DNA of 64,000 nt from Pseudonocardia sp. EC080619-01 (GCF_001420995.1 NZ_CP012184.1:2712501-2776500), one strand, 5' to 3'. Shown: positions 8,809 to 17,743, numbered from the stretch's first letter. Numbers and translations: made by a program. Notes: generated by a model from the letters alone, not told the origin.

Positions 8809-9935
8809 TCCCCGTGTCCGAAGAACTCCCGTACGAGGGCCGCCACCCGGTCCACGTCGGAGTCGGTGAGATCGGGGAACAGCGGCAGCGAGAGCTGCTG
8901 CGAGTAGTAGGTCTCCGCGTTCGGGCACAGCCCGCGGCGGTAGCCGAGATCGGCGAACACCGGGTGCCAGTAGGCGGGGACGTAGTTGACCTGCACCCCG
9001 ATCCCGTTCGCACGCAGGTGCTCGAACAGCGCGCGGCGGCGGCCGTCGAGCACGCGCAGCGGGTAGAGGTGCCAGGCCGGGTCGGCGCCGTCGCGCCGGG
9101 ACGGCAGGCGCACCTCGGCGACGTCGGCCAGCGCCGCGTCGTAGCGGGCGTGGATCTCGGCCCGGCGACGGGTGAAGGCCGCCAGCCGGCCCAGCTGCGA
9201 CGACCCGAGCGCGGCCAGCAGGTCCGGCAGCCGGTAGTTCAGGCCGAAGGCGTGCACCTCCTGGTGCCACGGGCCCTCGTCCGGGAACCGCTGCCGCTCC
9301 CTGTCACGGACGAGTCCGTGGTTGCGGAACGACCGGGCGCCCTCCACCAGCGACGGCCGCGGCGAGACGACGGCGCCGCCCTCGGCCGTCGTGAGGTTCT
9401 TCGTGGGGAAGAAGCTCAGCGTCGTCAGGTCCGCCAGGTCGCCCACCGGACGGCCGTGCCAGGTCCCGCCGACCGAGTGCGCGGCGTCCTCCAGCAGCAG
9501 GGCCCCCGCGCCGTGCGCGATCTCCCGCAGCGGGCCGGCGTCGATCGGGTGACCGGCGTAGTCCACCCCCGCGACGACGGTCGTGGACGGTGTGAGCGCG
9601 GCCTTCGCCGCGTCCGGGTCGAGGTTGCCGGTGTCCTCGCTGACGTCCGCGAAGATCACGTTCGCCCCGTGCAGGGCCGCGGCCGACGCCGTCGCGACGA
9701 ACGTCAGCGGTGCGACGACGACGTCCTGGCCGGGCCCGACGCCCGCCGCGGCGTAGGCGACGTGCAGCGCCGCCGTGCCGCTGGTGACGGCCACCGCCGG
9801 GTGCCCGGTGACGGCCGCGAGGTCGTCCTCGAACCGGGTGACCGCCGGGCCGGTCGTGAGCCAGTCCGTGCCGAGGACCGCCGTGACGGCCTCGACGTCG
9901 TCGGAGGAGATCGACTGCCGTCCGTAGGGAAGCAT
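8805..9935 (-). CDS. pseC: UDP-4-amino-4,6-dideoxy-N-acetyl-beta-L-altrosamine transaminase
   Basis: This is the second step of pseudaminic acid synthesis: PLP-dependent amination at C4 of the PseB product. The 376-residue protein is a DegT/DnrJ/EryC1-type aminotransferase. It starts MLPYGRQSISSDDVEAV, the normal PseC opening. It carries TTGPAVTRFE, TSGTAALHVAY, LEDAAHSVGG, and the probable PLP-binding lysine K179 in FFPTKNLTTAEGG. C-terminal NYRLPDLLAALG and HLYPLRV are also characteristic. It lies 2 bases after the pseB stop and overlaps the flippase start. A generic sugar aminotransferase of the same fold is the alternative, but the neighbours favour PseC. Confidence 0.87.
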   Translation of the reverse strand: MLPYGRQSISSDDVEAVTAVLGTDWLTTGPAVTRFEDDLAAVTGHPAVAVTSGTAALHVAYAAAGVGPGQDVVVAPLTFVATASAAALHGANVIFADVSEDTGNLDPDAAKAALTPSTTVVAGVDYAGHPIDAGPLREIAHGAGALLLEDAAHSVGGTWHGRPVGDLADLTTLSFFPTKNLTTAEGGAVVSPRPSLVEGARSFRNHGLVRDRERQRFPDEGPWHQEVHAFGLNYRLPDLLAALGSSQLGRLAAFTRRRAEIHARYDAALADVAEVRLPSRRDGADPAWHLYPLRVLDGRRRALFEHLRANGIGVQVNYVPAYWHPVFADLGYRRGLCPNAETYYSQQLSLPLFPDLTDSDVDRVAALVREFFGHGE

Positions 9936-9937
9936 GC

Positions 9938-10921
9938 TCAGTCCAGGGCCTCGACCATCTGGCGCAGCTGCTCGGGCGACAGCCACAGGTCGTTGGTGTC
10001 CGAGCGGTACGCCTCGCCGTCGGGCACCTGCTCGCCGCCCTCGGGCGAGGTGTAGCCCCAGCCGGCGATGTACGGCTCGACGACGTAGCGGTCGGCCAGC
10101 TTGAGGGTCCGCCGCGAGTCGTCGGCGGCGATCATCTCCTCGTGCAGCTTCTCGCCGGGCCGGATCCCGATCTCGTGGGTCGCGGCGCCGGGCGCGATGG
10201 CCTCGGCCAGGTCCGTCATCCGCATCGACGGGATGCGCGGCACGTAGAGCTCGCCGCCCTGCATCCGGTCGAACGAGTCGATCACGAACTGGACGGCGTC
10301 CGGGAGGGTGATCCAGAACCGGGTCATCCGCTTGTCGGTGATCGGCAGCGACTGCCCGTCGGCGGCCAGCTTCTTGAACAGCGGCACGACCGATCCGCGG
10401 CTGCCCAGCACGTTGCCGTAGCGGACCACGGCGAACCGGGTCTCGTAGGCGGCCGCGTAGTGGTTCGCGCTCACGAACAGCCGGTCCGCGCACAGCTTGG
10501 TGGCGCCGTACAGGTTGATCGGCGACGACGCCTTGTCCGTCGACAGCGCGACGACCTTCTTCACCCCGGCGTCGATCGCGGCCTCGACCACGTTCTGCGA
10601 GCCCTCGACGTTGGTCCGGATGAACTCGAAGGGGTTGTACTCCGCGGTGTCGACCTGCTTCAGCGCGGCGGCGTGCACCACGTAGTCGACGCCGTGCATG
10701 GCACGGCGCAGACGGGGCTGGTCGCGGACGTCACCGAGGAACCAGCGCAGCCGCGGGTCGTCGCCGAACAGCGAGCGACACTCGTACTGCTTCAGCTCGT
10801 CCCGGGACAGGATGACCAGACGGCGCGGTTCGTAGCGGTCCAGCAGGGCGCGCACGAACGCCTTGCCGAAGGACCCCGTCCCGCCCGTGACCAGGACCGA
10901 CGAGCCCTTGAGTACCGACAT
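9938..10921 (-). CDS. pseB: UDP-N-acetylglucosamine 4,6-dehydratase (C5-inverting)
   Basis: PseB commits UDP-GlcNAc to the L-sugar branch by 4,6-dehydration with inversion at C5. The 327-residue short-chain dehydrogenase starts MSVLKGSSVLVTGGTGSFGK, with the nucleotide-binding GGTGSFG. It then has SRDELKQYE, VVHAAALKQVDTAEYNP, and the STDKA...NLYGATK segment typical of inverting enzymes. C-terminal RPGEKLHEEMI is a standard PseB feature. ATG 10921 is chosen; an in-frame ORF extends 18 codons upstream with an unlikely Cys/His-rich sequence. The 83-bp gap to 11005 is a divergent promoter region serving both halves of the Pse locus. Confidence 0.9.
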   Translation of the reverse strand: MSVLKGSSVLVTGGTGSFGKAFVRALLDRYEPRRLVILSRDELKQYECRSLFGDDPRLRWFLGDVRDQPRLRRAMHGVDYVVHAAALKQVDTAEYNPFEFIRTNVEGSQNVVEAAIDAGVKKVVALSTDKASSPINLYGATKLCADRLFVSANHYAAAYETRFAVVRYGNVLGSRGSVVPLFKKLAADGQSLPITDKRMTRFWITLPDAVQFVIDSFDRMQGGELYVPRIPSMRMTDLAEAIAPGAATHEIGIRPGEKLHEEMIAADDSRRTLKLADRYVVEPYIAGWGYTSPEGGEQVPDGEAYRSDTNDLWLSPEQLRQMVEALD

Positions 10922-11004
10922 CACGCCTCCACATCCACGGCATTTCTCCCGCCCGGCATGATGGCACGCGCTCATCCGGACGAATCGAAGCAGGTAGCGA
11001 GCAG

Positions 11005-11730
11005 GTGCGGATCAACGCGGTCATCCAGGCGCGGACGGGATCGTCCCGCCTGCCCGGAAAGGTGTTGCGGGACCTGGGCGGACGCCCGGTCCTCGACCGG
11101 GTGGTCACCGCGGCGCGCACGGCGCCCGGGGTCGACGAGGTCGTGGTCGCGACGTCGACGGCCACCGGTGACGACGCCGTCGCCGACCGGGCCGCCGAGC
11201 TCGGCGTCCGGGTGGTCCGCGGTTCCGAGGACGACGTCCTGGACCGCTTCGTGCGGGCCGCCGACGAGCACCCGTGTGACGCCGTCGTCCGGCTCACCGC
11301 GGACTGCCCGCTGCTCGATCCGGAGCTGATCGGCCTGGTCGCCGCGACCTGGCGGAACGCGCCGGAGCACGACTACGTGGCCAGCACCCTGGTCCGCACC
11401 CTGCCCCGCGGGCTCGACGTCGAGCTCGCGACGGTGGCCGCGCTGCGCGACCTGGCGACCACCGCGACCGGCCACGACCGGATCCACGTCACCTCCGGCC
11501 TCTACGCCGAGCCCGAGCGGTTCCGGTGCCTCGGGATCGTCGTCGCCCCGGCCGCGAACGACCTGCGGGTGACCCTGGACACCGCCGACGACCTGCAGGC
11601 CCTGCAGGGACTGGTGGAGCTGCTCAGCGACCGGACGGACTGGCGGTCCGTCGTGTCGGTGCTCCGGTCGCACCCCGAGCTGGTGGCGCTCAACGCGCAC
11701 GTCCGGCAGAAGTCCCTGGCGGAGGGCTGA
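11005..11730 (+). CDS. SpsF/PseF-like nonulosonate cytidylyltransferase
   Basis: The 241-residue protein has the nucleotidyltransferase opening INAVIQARTGSSRLPGKVL, then VVVATSTATGDDAVA and VRLTADCPLLDPELI. This is the SpsF/PseF pattern of enzymes that activate acidic nine-carbon sugars as CMP derivatives. The expected product is CMP-pseudaminic acid. The start is GTG 11005, divergent from pseB. The next gene (PseG-PseH fusion) begins 4 bases after its stop, so the two are probably co-transcribed. I leave the symbol empty because SpsF-type proteins also occur outside nonulosonate loci. Confidence 0.8.
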   Translation: MRINAVIQARTGSSRLPGKVLRDLGGRPVLDRVVTAARTAPGVDEVVVATSTATGDDAVADRAAELGVRVVRGSEDDVLDRFVRAADEHPCDAVVRLTADCPLLDPELIGLVAATWRNAPEHDYVASTLVRTLPRGLDVELATVAALRDLATTATGHDRIHVTSGLYAEPERFRCLGIVVAPAANDLRVTLDTADDLQALQGLVELLSDRTDWRSVVSVLRSHPELVALNAHVRQKSLAEG

Positions 11731-11734
11731 GCCG

Positions 11735-13282
11735 GTGCGGTTGCTGCTCCGCTGCGACGCCGGCCCGTCGACGGGGGTCGGGCACGCCGTCCGGTGCGCC
11801 GCCGTGGCCGAGGCGGCGACGGCGTCCGGGCACGAGGTGTTCTGGTCCGGCCGCCTGGACGGCTTGGGCTGGCTGTGGGCCGGGCTGGCGCCCGGCGGAC
11901 CCGTCCCGCCCGGGACGTTGCTCGATGCGGCCGACTCGGCCGACGACCTGGTCGCGTTGTGCCGCGATCACCGGATCGACGCGGTGCACGTCGACCACTA
12001 CCTGCTCGGCACCGACCTGCGCGGGCCGCTGAACGCCGCCGGCATCGTGCTGTCCACGGTCGAGGACTTCACCACCGGCCGTCGATCGGGTGACCTGGTC
12101 GTCGACCCCAACCTGGGTGCCGACGACCATCCCCGGCCCGACGACGGCTCGACGACGCTGCTGCGCGGACCCGCGTACGCCCCGCTGCGGATCGCGGCCC
12201 GGCGCGCCCGCCGGGTGCGGGAGATCCGCGACCGGGACCTCCGTCCCGCCACCGCCGGGGTCCCGCCCCGGGTGCTGGTCGTCATGGGCGGCACCGACGC
12301 GGCCGGGCTGCTCGGGCGGGTGGTGGCGGCGCTGGCCGCCGCGGACGTCCCGGCCGAGGTCGACGTCGTCGTCCCCGTGGGCCGGTCGGTCACGCTCCCG
12401 GAGGGCGGCCCGGCGCGGTTCCGCGCGATCGCGCCGCTGCCGGACCTGCCCGCGGCGATGGCCGAGATGGACCTGGTGGTCAGCGCGGCCGGGACGACGG
12501 TGTGGGAGCTGTGCTGCGTCGGCGTCCCGATGGCCCTGGTCCTGGCCGCGGACAACCAGGTCGAGGGCTACCGGACGGTCGTCGCCGCGGGCGCCGCGGC
12601 CGGGCTCGGCGGGGCCGCGGACCTCGCCGACCCGGAGCCGGGGGCGGCCGTCCTGCGGGACCTGCTGACCGGCCCCGGCCGCAGGGACGCGCTCGGGGCG
12701 CGGGCCCGGACCGTCGTCGACGGCGAGGGGGCGAACCGGATCGTGGACGCGCTCGCCGCCGCCGTCGGCGAACCGGACGGGGCCGCCCGGCGGAAGCCCG
12801 TCGAGCACACCGTCCTCGCGGGTGCCCTGCACGCCCGTCCCGCCCGGCTCGACGACGCGGAGATGCTGCTCGGCTGGCGCAACGACCCGGAGACCCGGCG
12901 GTGGTCACGCTCCACCGGCGAGATCGACCTCGACGCGCACCGGCGCTGGCTCGCGGGCTCCCTCGACCGCACCGACCGGCGGCTGCTCGTCGTGTCCGAC
13001 GTGGACGGTGCGGTCGGCACGGTCCGCTGGGACCGGGACTGCACCGGCTGGGAGGTCTCGATCACGGTCGCCCCGGAGCGGCGCGGGTCCGGGCTCGCCG
13101 TCCCGCTGCTGCGGGCCGGCGAGGACGCGCTGCGGGCGTCCACCGGCCCCGGGACGCCGGTGATCGCCGTCGTGCACACCGGGAACGCCGCGTCGGCCCG
13201 GCTGTTCGCCCGCGCCGGGTACGCCGACGACGGCACCGGCCCGGACGACGACGGTTTCCGCACCCTCCGCCGGACGCTCTGA
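11735..13282 (+). CDS. pseG: PseG (UDP-sugar hydrolase) fused to a GNAT domain in the position of PseH
   Basis: Residues 1 to about 345 match PseG, the GT-B-like hydrolase that releases UDP from UDP-2,4-diacetamido-2,4,6-trideoxy-beta-L-altrose. It opens LLLRCDAGPSTGVGHAVRC with the likely catalytic His17. The C-half carries VVMGGTDAAG and VSAAGTTVWELCCVGVP. Residues about 365-515 form an N-acetyltransferase: RPARLDDAEMLLGWRND, then WEVSITVAPERRGSGLAVPL (acetyl-CoA loop), and a TGNAASARLFARAGY ending. That is where PseH, the 4-N-acetyltransferase acting just before PseG, would be expected. One chain could therefore supply two consecutive steps. No separate pseH is present in the window. Confidence 0.85.
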   Translation: MRLLLRCDAGPSTGVGHAVRCAAVAEAATASGHEVFWSGRLDGLGWLWAGLAPGGPVPPGTLLDAADSADDLVALCRDHRIDAVHVDHYLLGTDLRGPLNAAGIVLSTVEDFTTGRRSGDLVVDPNLGADDHPRPDDGSTTLLRGPAYAPLRIAARRARRVREIRDRDLRPATAGVPPRVLVVMGGTDAAGLLGRVVAALAAADVPAEVDVVVPVGRSVTLPEGGPARFRAIAPLPDLPAAMAEMDLVVSAAGTTVWELCCVGVPMALVLAADNQVEGYRTVVAAGAAAGLGGAADLADPEPGAAVLRDLLTGPGRRDALGARARTVVDGEGANRIVDALAAAVGEPDGAARRKPVEHTVLAGALHARPARLDDAEMLLGWRNDPETRRWSRSTGEIDLDAHRRWLAGSLDRTDRRLLVVSDVDGAVGTVRWDRDCTGWEVSITVAPERRGSGLAVPLLRAGEDALRASTGPGTPVIAVVHTGNAASARLFARAGYADDGTGPDDDGFRTLRRTL

Positions 13283-13340
13283 CCGGTCGTGTCGCGGTGA
13301 CACAACCCGCATGATGTGCCGCCGACACGCCGGGGTGACC

Positions 13341-13346
13341 TACCCT
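13341..13346 (+). promoter_or_regulatory. Candidate -10 element (TACCCT) of a leaderless bioY transcript
   Basis: TACCCT fits the actinobacterial TANNNT -10 pattern and ends 6 bases before GTG 13353. Transcription would then start at or next to the start codon. No convincing -35 element is seen. The same spacing recurs before 26511 and 63648. Confidence 0.4.
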
Positions 13347-13352
13347 TCGCGC

Positions 13353-13934
13353 GTGTCCGGATCCCGTCCCGCGCTGCCCGCCGCCGACCTCGCGCGGGTC
13401 GTGGTGTTCGCCGCGTTCATCGCCGTCCTCGGCCTGTTCCCGGGGATCGGCGGCGTCGCCGGCGTCCCGATCGTCGTGCAGAACGCCGGTCCGATCCTGG
13501 CCGGCGCCATCCTGGGCTGGCGGCTCGGGACGGCGGCGGTCGCGCTGCTGCTCGTGCTGACCGCGATCGGGCTGCCGCTGCTGTCCGGGGGCCGCGGCGG
13601 GATCAGCGTGTTCGTCGGCCCGAGCGCCGGGTTCGTCCTGGGCTGGCTGCTGTCGGCGCTGGTCACCGGCCTGATCGTGCAGCGGTCCCGCAGGCGGACG
13701 TTCCCGGTCCTGCTCCTCGCCTGCCTCGCCGGGCTGCTCGCCGACTACCTGATCGGCATCCCGGTGATCGGCGCCTACGTCGGCGACCTGGGCGCCGGCC
13801 TCGTGCAGTCGCTGGTGTTCGTCCCCGGTGACCTGATCAAGGTCGTGCTGGCCGCGGTGATCGCCGGGCTGGTGCACCGCGCGCTGCCCGACCTGCTGCC
13901 GCCGCCGGCGTCCGCGGAGCCCCGGGTCCGGTGA
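13353..13934 (+). CDS. bioY: Biotin transporter substrate-binding subunit BioY (ECF S component)
   Basis: The 193-residue membrane protein has about six hydrophobic helices. It carries the BioY signature VPIVVQNAGPILAGAILGWR near residues 36-55 and a second cluster GIPVIGAYVGDLG near 135-150. BioY captures biotin at the outer face. The full ECF complex here is completed by the ATPase at 16434 and the transmembrane component at 17108. I choose GTG 13353 because a TACCCT -10 element ends 6 bases upstream; the longer ORF start (13311) would add 14 polar, Cys/Arg-containing residues. Its end overlaps the next gene by 4 bp (GTGA). Confidence 0.88.
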   Translation: MSGSRPALPAADLARVVVFAAFIAVLGLFPGIGGVAGVPIVVQNAGPILAGAILGWRLGTAAVALLLVLTAIGLPLLSGGRGGISVFVGPSAGFVLGWLLSALVTGLIVQRSRRRTFPVLLLACLAGLLADYLIGIPVIGAYVGDLGAGLVQSLVFVPGDLIKVVLAAVIAGLVHRALPDLLPPPASAEPRVR

Positions 13935-15280
13935 CGGCGGGGCACACCCGGACGGCGCCACACCCCGCCCCGCCCGGACTCGGGCTCCGGCTCCCGGACG
14001 ACCTGGCCGGGGCCGTCGACGCGGCCCGGACCCGGCTCGCCGCCCTCGGCGCCCGGGCCGGGGACCGGATCGTGCTGGACGCACCGGCGCGGTCCCGCTG
14101 GGACGTCCTGCCGTACCTGCTCGCGGCCGACCGGCTGGGCGCCGCGTCGCTCGTCGCGGACCCGGGATGGTCGGCCCGTGAACGCGCGTCGGTCCTCGCC
14201 GACGTCGACCCGGACCTGGTCCTCCCGACCGGCGACGACCCGGCGCCGGCGGCGCGCGCCGACCGGCCCGCGCGGGACGGGGACGGCCTCTTCCTGCTCC
14301 CGACGACGTCCGGCAGCACCGGTCCCCCGTCCGTCCTCGCCCGGACCCGCCGGTCCTGGCGGATCGGGTTCGACGTGCTCGGTCCGCTGCCGGGACCGGT
14401 CCTGGTGCCGGGGCCGCCGTCGTCGACGCTGTACCTGTTCGGCGCGGTGCACGCGCTCCACCACGGGCTCGACGTCGTCACGACCGACCGGCTCGATCCC
14501 GCCGACGCCCGCGCCGCCGGCACCGTCCACCTCGTCCCGGCACTGCTGTCCGCGCTGCTCGACGACCGGGAGCGGCACCCGGCCGGGCCCCCGCCGTCGG
14601 TGATCGTCTGCGGGGGCGCGCACGTCGCACCGGCGGTCCGCGAGCGGTGCGCGCGGCTGCTCCCGGACACCCTGCTGCTCGAGTACTACGGCTCGGCCGA
14701 GCACTCGCTGATCGCGATCCGGCGCGACGGCGGCCCGCTGCGTCCGGTCCGGGACGTGCGTACCGAGCTGCGCGACGGGGTGCTCTGGCTCGACAGCCCG
14801 CAGGCCGTCGCCGGACGGCTGCGCCACGGTGTGCTGGAACCGGCGACGCCCGGCCCGAGCACCGTCGGCGACCGGGCCGAGATCGCCACCGACGGGTCGC
14901 TGACCGTGCTCGGCCGTGCCTCCGCGACGATCCCCTCGGGCGGGACGCTGGTCGTCGCCGAGGAGGTCGAGCAGGTGCTGCGCGCGGTCCCGGGCGTCGC
15001 GGACGTCGTCGTCGCCGGTACGCCGCACCCGTCGCTGGAGATGCTGGTGACCGCCGTCGTCGAGCCGGTGCCGGGCCACGCGCCGGACCGCCGGGCGCTG
15101 CGGGACGCGGCCCGGCGGGCGCTGTCCCCGGCGAAGCGTCCGCGGCGCTGGCTCGTCACGGACGAGCTGCCGCGGCTCGGCTCCGGCAAGCCCGCGCGGG
15201 TGGCCGTCGACGCGGACCTGCGGGACGGCACCCTCGACGCCCGGCCCTGCGGGACCGGCGGGGACGGGAGCGGCGGATGA
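13931..15280 (+). CDS. AMP-forming acyl-CoA synthetase-like ligase of the biotin-transport operon
   Basis: The 449-residue protein is an ANL-superfamily adenylating enzyme, shorter than typical acyl-CoA synthetases (500-650). The phosphate-binding loop reads PTTSGSTGPPSVLART; the lysine usual after the TGxP segment is replaced. Further motifs are YYGSAEHSL and the C-terminal LPRLGSGKPARV, which holds the expected catalytic lysine. Start and stop overlap bioY and the thiolase gene by 4 bp each, so it is translationally coupled to both. It would activate a carboxylic acid as an acyl-adenylate and acyl-CoA. Candidates from context are biotin, pimelate or a fatty acid; none is proven. Confidence 0.8.
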   Translation: MTAGHTRTAPHPAPPGLGLRLPDDLAGAVDAARTRLAALGARAGDRIVLDAPARSRWDVLPYLLAADRLGAASLVADPGWSARERASVLADVDPDLVLPTGDDPAPAARADRPARDGDGLFLLPTTSGSTGPPSVLARTRRSWRIGFDVLGPLPGPVLVPGPPSSTLYLFGAVHALHHGLDVVTTDRLDPADARAAGTVHLVPALLSALLDDRERHPAGPPPSVIVCGGAHVAPAVRERCARLLPDTLLLEYYGSAEHSLIAIRRDGGPLRPVRDVRTELRDGVLWLDSPQAVAGRLRHGVLEPATPGPSTVGDRAEIATDGSLTVLGRASATIPSGGTLVVAEEVEQVLRAVPGVADVVVAGTPHPSLEMLVTAVVEPVPGHAPDRRALRDAARRALSPAKRPRRWLVTDELPRLGSGKPARVAVDADLRDGTLDARPCGTGGDGSGG

Positions 15281-16437
15281 CCCCCGACGACACCCCGGTC
15301 GTGATCGCGGCCCGCCGCACCCCGGTCGGCACGGCGGGCGGCGCGCTGCGCGGCCACACCGTCGACGCGCTCGCGGCGCCGGTGCTCGCCGCGCTGGCCG
15401 CGGAGATCGACACCCCGGTCGACGACGTGCTGCTCGGCAACGTGTTCGGCCCCGGCGGCAACCCGGCGCGGGTCGCAGCGCTGGCGGCCGGGCTGGGCGA
15501 GACCGTCCCCGGGATGACCGTCGACCGGCAGTGCGCGAGCGGGCTCGCGGCGATCGTCGCCGCGGCCGGCTCGGTCCGGGCGGGCGACGGCGCCGCGTAC
15601 CTCGCCGGCGGCGCCGAGTCCGCCTCCACCGCACCGGCCCGGACCTGGCCCGACGGCACGTCGTACACCCGGGCACCGTTCGCCCCGGCCGGGAGCCCCG
15701 ACCCCGACATGGGGCCGGCCGCGGACGTCCTCGCCGCACGGTCCGGGATCTCCCGGGAACGCCAGGACGCCTTCGCCGCACGCAGCCACGCCCGCGCCGT
15801 GGACGCGCAGCGCGCGGGCCGGTTCGACGGCGAGATCGTCGCCGTCGGCGGGGCCACCGCCGACGAGCGTCCCCGCGACCGTTTCACCGCCGAGCGGCTC
15901 GCCCGGTTCCGGCCCGCCTTCACCGCGGACGGCACGCACACCGCCGCGAACTCGTGCGGCGTGAACGACGGGGCGGCCGCCGTCCTCCTGGTCTCCGAGG
16001 CCCGCCGCCGGGAGCTCGGCGTCCCCGGTCTCGCGCTGGAGGCCGCGGCCACCCGCGGCTGCGCCCCCGAGCTGCTGGGGCTCGGCGCGGTCCCGGCGAT
16101 CGTCGCGACGCAGGGCCTGCGGCCGCTGCGTCCGGTCCCGCTGTCCGGCGGTGACCCGCCACCGGGGGATCCCGCCGCGCCGGACGCGATCGAGTTCACC
16201 GAGGCCTTCGCCGGGCAGGTCCTGGCCTGCGTCGACGCCGCCGGGCTCGACGAGGACCGGGTCAGCCCGGACGGCGGCGCCATCGCGCTCGGGCATCCGT
16301 GGGGTGCGTCGGGGGCGGTGCTCGTCGTCCGACTGTTCCACCGTCTCGTCGTGCAGGGGCTCGGCGAGACCGGCCTGGCCGCACTGTCGTCCGGGGGCGG
16401 CCTCGGCGTCGCCACCCGCTGGAGGGTCGTCCGATGA
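15277..16437 (+). CDS. Thiolase-like protein lacking the second catalytic cysteine
   Basis: The 386-residue protein is a full-length thiolase fold. It starts PVVIAARRTPVGTAGGAL, has the nucleophile Cys86 in DRQCASGLAAI and the catalytic histidine in GHPWGASGA. Two hallmark positions differ. The usual NEAFA motif reads TEAFA, and the C-terminal CxGGG motif reads SSGGG, so the general acid/base cysteine is replaced by Ser near residue 371. It may therefore catalyse only acyl transfer, or a slow or altered condensation. Coupled by ATGA overlaps to the ligase gene before it and the ECF ATPase gene after it. Similar degenerate thiolases include SCP2-type enzymes; I cannot say which subfamily this is. 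Confidence 0.82.
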   Translation: MTPDDTPVVIAARRTPVGTAGGALRGHTVDALAAPVLAALAAEIDTPVDDVLLGNVFGPGGNPARVAALAAGLGETVPGMTVDRQCASGLAAIVAAAGSVRAGDGAAYLAGGAESASTAPARTWPDGTSYTRAPFAPAGSPDPDMGPAADVLAARSGISRERQDAFAARSHARAVDAQRAGRFDGEIVAVGGATADERPRDRFTAERLARFRPAFTADGTHTAANSCGVNDGAAAVLLVSEARRRELGVPGLALEAAATRGCAPELLGLGAVPAIVATQGLRPLRPVPLSGGDPPPGDPAAPDAIEFTEAFAGQVLACVDAAGLDEDRVSPDGGAIALGHPWGASGAVLVVRLFHRLVVQGLGETGLAALSSGGGLGVATRWRVVR

Positions 16438-17111
16438 TCGAGTTCGACGGGATCGGCCACCGGTACGGCGAGCGCGTCGTCCTCGACGGCGTCGATCTCA
16501 CGCTGCCCCAGCAGCGGGTCGCGCTGGTCGGGGCGAACGGGTCCGGCAAGTCGACCCTCGCGCGGACGGTCAACGGGCTGGTCCGCCCGACCGCGGGCAG
16601 CGTCCGGGTCGACGGCCGCGACCCCGCTCGCCAGGGTGCCGCCGTCCGGCGCCGGGTCGGGTTCGTGTTCAGCGACCCCGACTCGCAGATCGTCATGCCG
16701 ACGGCCGGTGAGGACGTCGCGTTCTCACTGCGCCGGACCGTCCGGAACCGCGCGGAGCGCTCCCGGCTGGCCGCGGAGAAGCTCACCGAGTTCGGCCTCG
16801 GCGACCACGTGGAGCACCCCGCGCACCAGCTCTCCGGCGGTCAGAAGCAGCTCCTCGCGCTGTGCGCGGTGCTCGTGCTCGACCCGGACGTGCTGGTGTG
16901 CGACGAGCCCACCACCCTGCTCGACCTGCGCAACAAGCGTGCGTTCGCGGAGCGGCTGGCCGGGCTGCGCCAGCAGGTCCTGCTCGCCACGCACGACCTC
17001 GACCTGCTCGACGGCTTCGACCGCGTGATCGTCCTCGACGGTGGCCGGGTCGTCGCCGACGACGAGCCGGGCCCCGCGGTCGCGTACTACCGGAAGATCT
17101 GTTCGGAGTGA
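16434..17111 (+). CDS. bioM: ECF transporter ATPase, biotin type (BioM/EcfA)
   Basis: The 225-residue ABC ATPase powers the biotin ECF transporter on the cytoplasmic face. Walker A is GANGSGKST (near residue 36), followed by the Q-loop FSDPDSQIV, the signature LSGGQKQ, Walker B VLVCDEPTTLLD and the H-loop LATHD. The SDPDSQ Q-loop is typical of ECF/CbiO-type ATPases rather than importers with periplasmic binding proteins. ATG 16434 overlaps the thiolase stop (ATGA), and its own stop overlaps the bioN start (GTGA). Confidence 0.88.
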   Translation: MIEFDGIGHRYGERVVLDGVDLTLPQQRVALVGANGSGKSTLARTVNGLVRPTAGSVRVDGRDPARQGAAVRRRVGFVFSDPDSQIVMPTAGEDVAFSLRRTVRNRAERSRLAAEKLTEFGLGDHVEHPAHQLSGGQKQLLALCAVLVLDPDVLVCDEPTTLLDLRNKRAFAERLAGLRQQVLLATHDLDLLDGFDRVIVLDGGRVVADDEPGPAVAYYRKICSE

Positions 17112-17743
17112 CCCCGCTCGGCCTCTACGAACCCGGCACGAGCCCGCTGCACCGCGCGCCGGCCGGCCCGTCGCTGCTCGTCGTCCTGGTGGTGGCCGGG
17201 GGCACCGTCCTGACCTCCGACCCGCGGGTCCTCGGGGCGGTCTGCGGGGTGGTGGCGCTCGGCTACGTCGTCGCCCGGATCCCGTGGCGGCGGATCAGGC
17301 CGCTGCTGCGCACCCTGGCGCTGCTGCTGGTGCTGATCGGGGTCGTCCAGTGGTGGCTGCTCGGCCCGGACCGGGCGCTGGTGATCGCGCTGCGGCTGGT
17401 CGCCGCGATCGGGGTGGCCACCCTGTTCACGCTGACGACCCGGGTGGACGACGTGGTCGGTGCGGTCGAGCGCGGGCTCGGGCCGTTCCGTCGGTTCGGC
17501 GTCGACCCCGAGCGCCTCGGTCTTCTCGTCGGGCTGACGATCCAGTCCGTGGGGACGCTGTCCGGCATCGCCGGGCAGGTCAGGGCCGCGGCGCGGGCCC
17601 GCGGTGCCGGCGGGTCGGTGACGGCGTTCGCGGTGCCGTTCATGATCCGCACGCTGCGCCACGCCGACGCACTCGGCGAGGCACTGGCCGCCCGTGGCTG
17701 GGGCGACGGCCCCGACGACCGCAGCGGCCAGCCTTTGCAGTAA
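17108..17743 (+). CDS. bioN: ECF transporter transmembrane subunit, biotin type (BioN/EcfT)
   Basis: The 211-residue membrane protein has 4-5 hydrophobic segments between residues 20 and 110. The cytoplasmic coupling region contains VGAVERGLGPFRRFGVDPER and the two Ala-Arg-Gly boxes (AAARARGAG and EALAARGWG) that contact the ATPases in EcfT proteins. The start GTG 17108 overlaps the bioM stop. The last codons lie inside the 26-bp palindrome that serves as operator for the next gene. Confidence 0.87.
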   Translation: MTPLGLYEPGTSPLHRAPAGPSLLVVLVVAGGTVLTSDPRVLGAVCGVVALGYVVARIPWRRIRPLLRTLALLLVLIGVVQWWLLGPDRALVIALRLVAAIGVATLFTLTTRVDDVVGAVERGLGPFRRFGVDPERLGLLVGLTIQSVGTLSGIAGQVRAAARARGAGGSVTAFAVPFMIRTLRHADALGEALAARGWGDGPDDRSGQPLQ

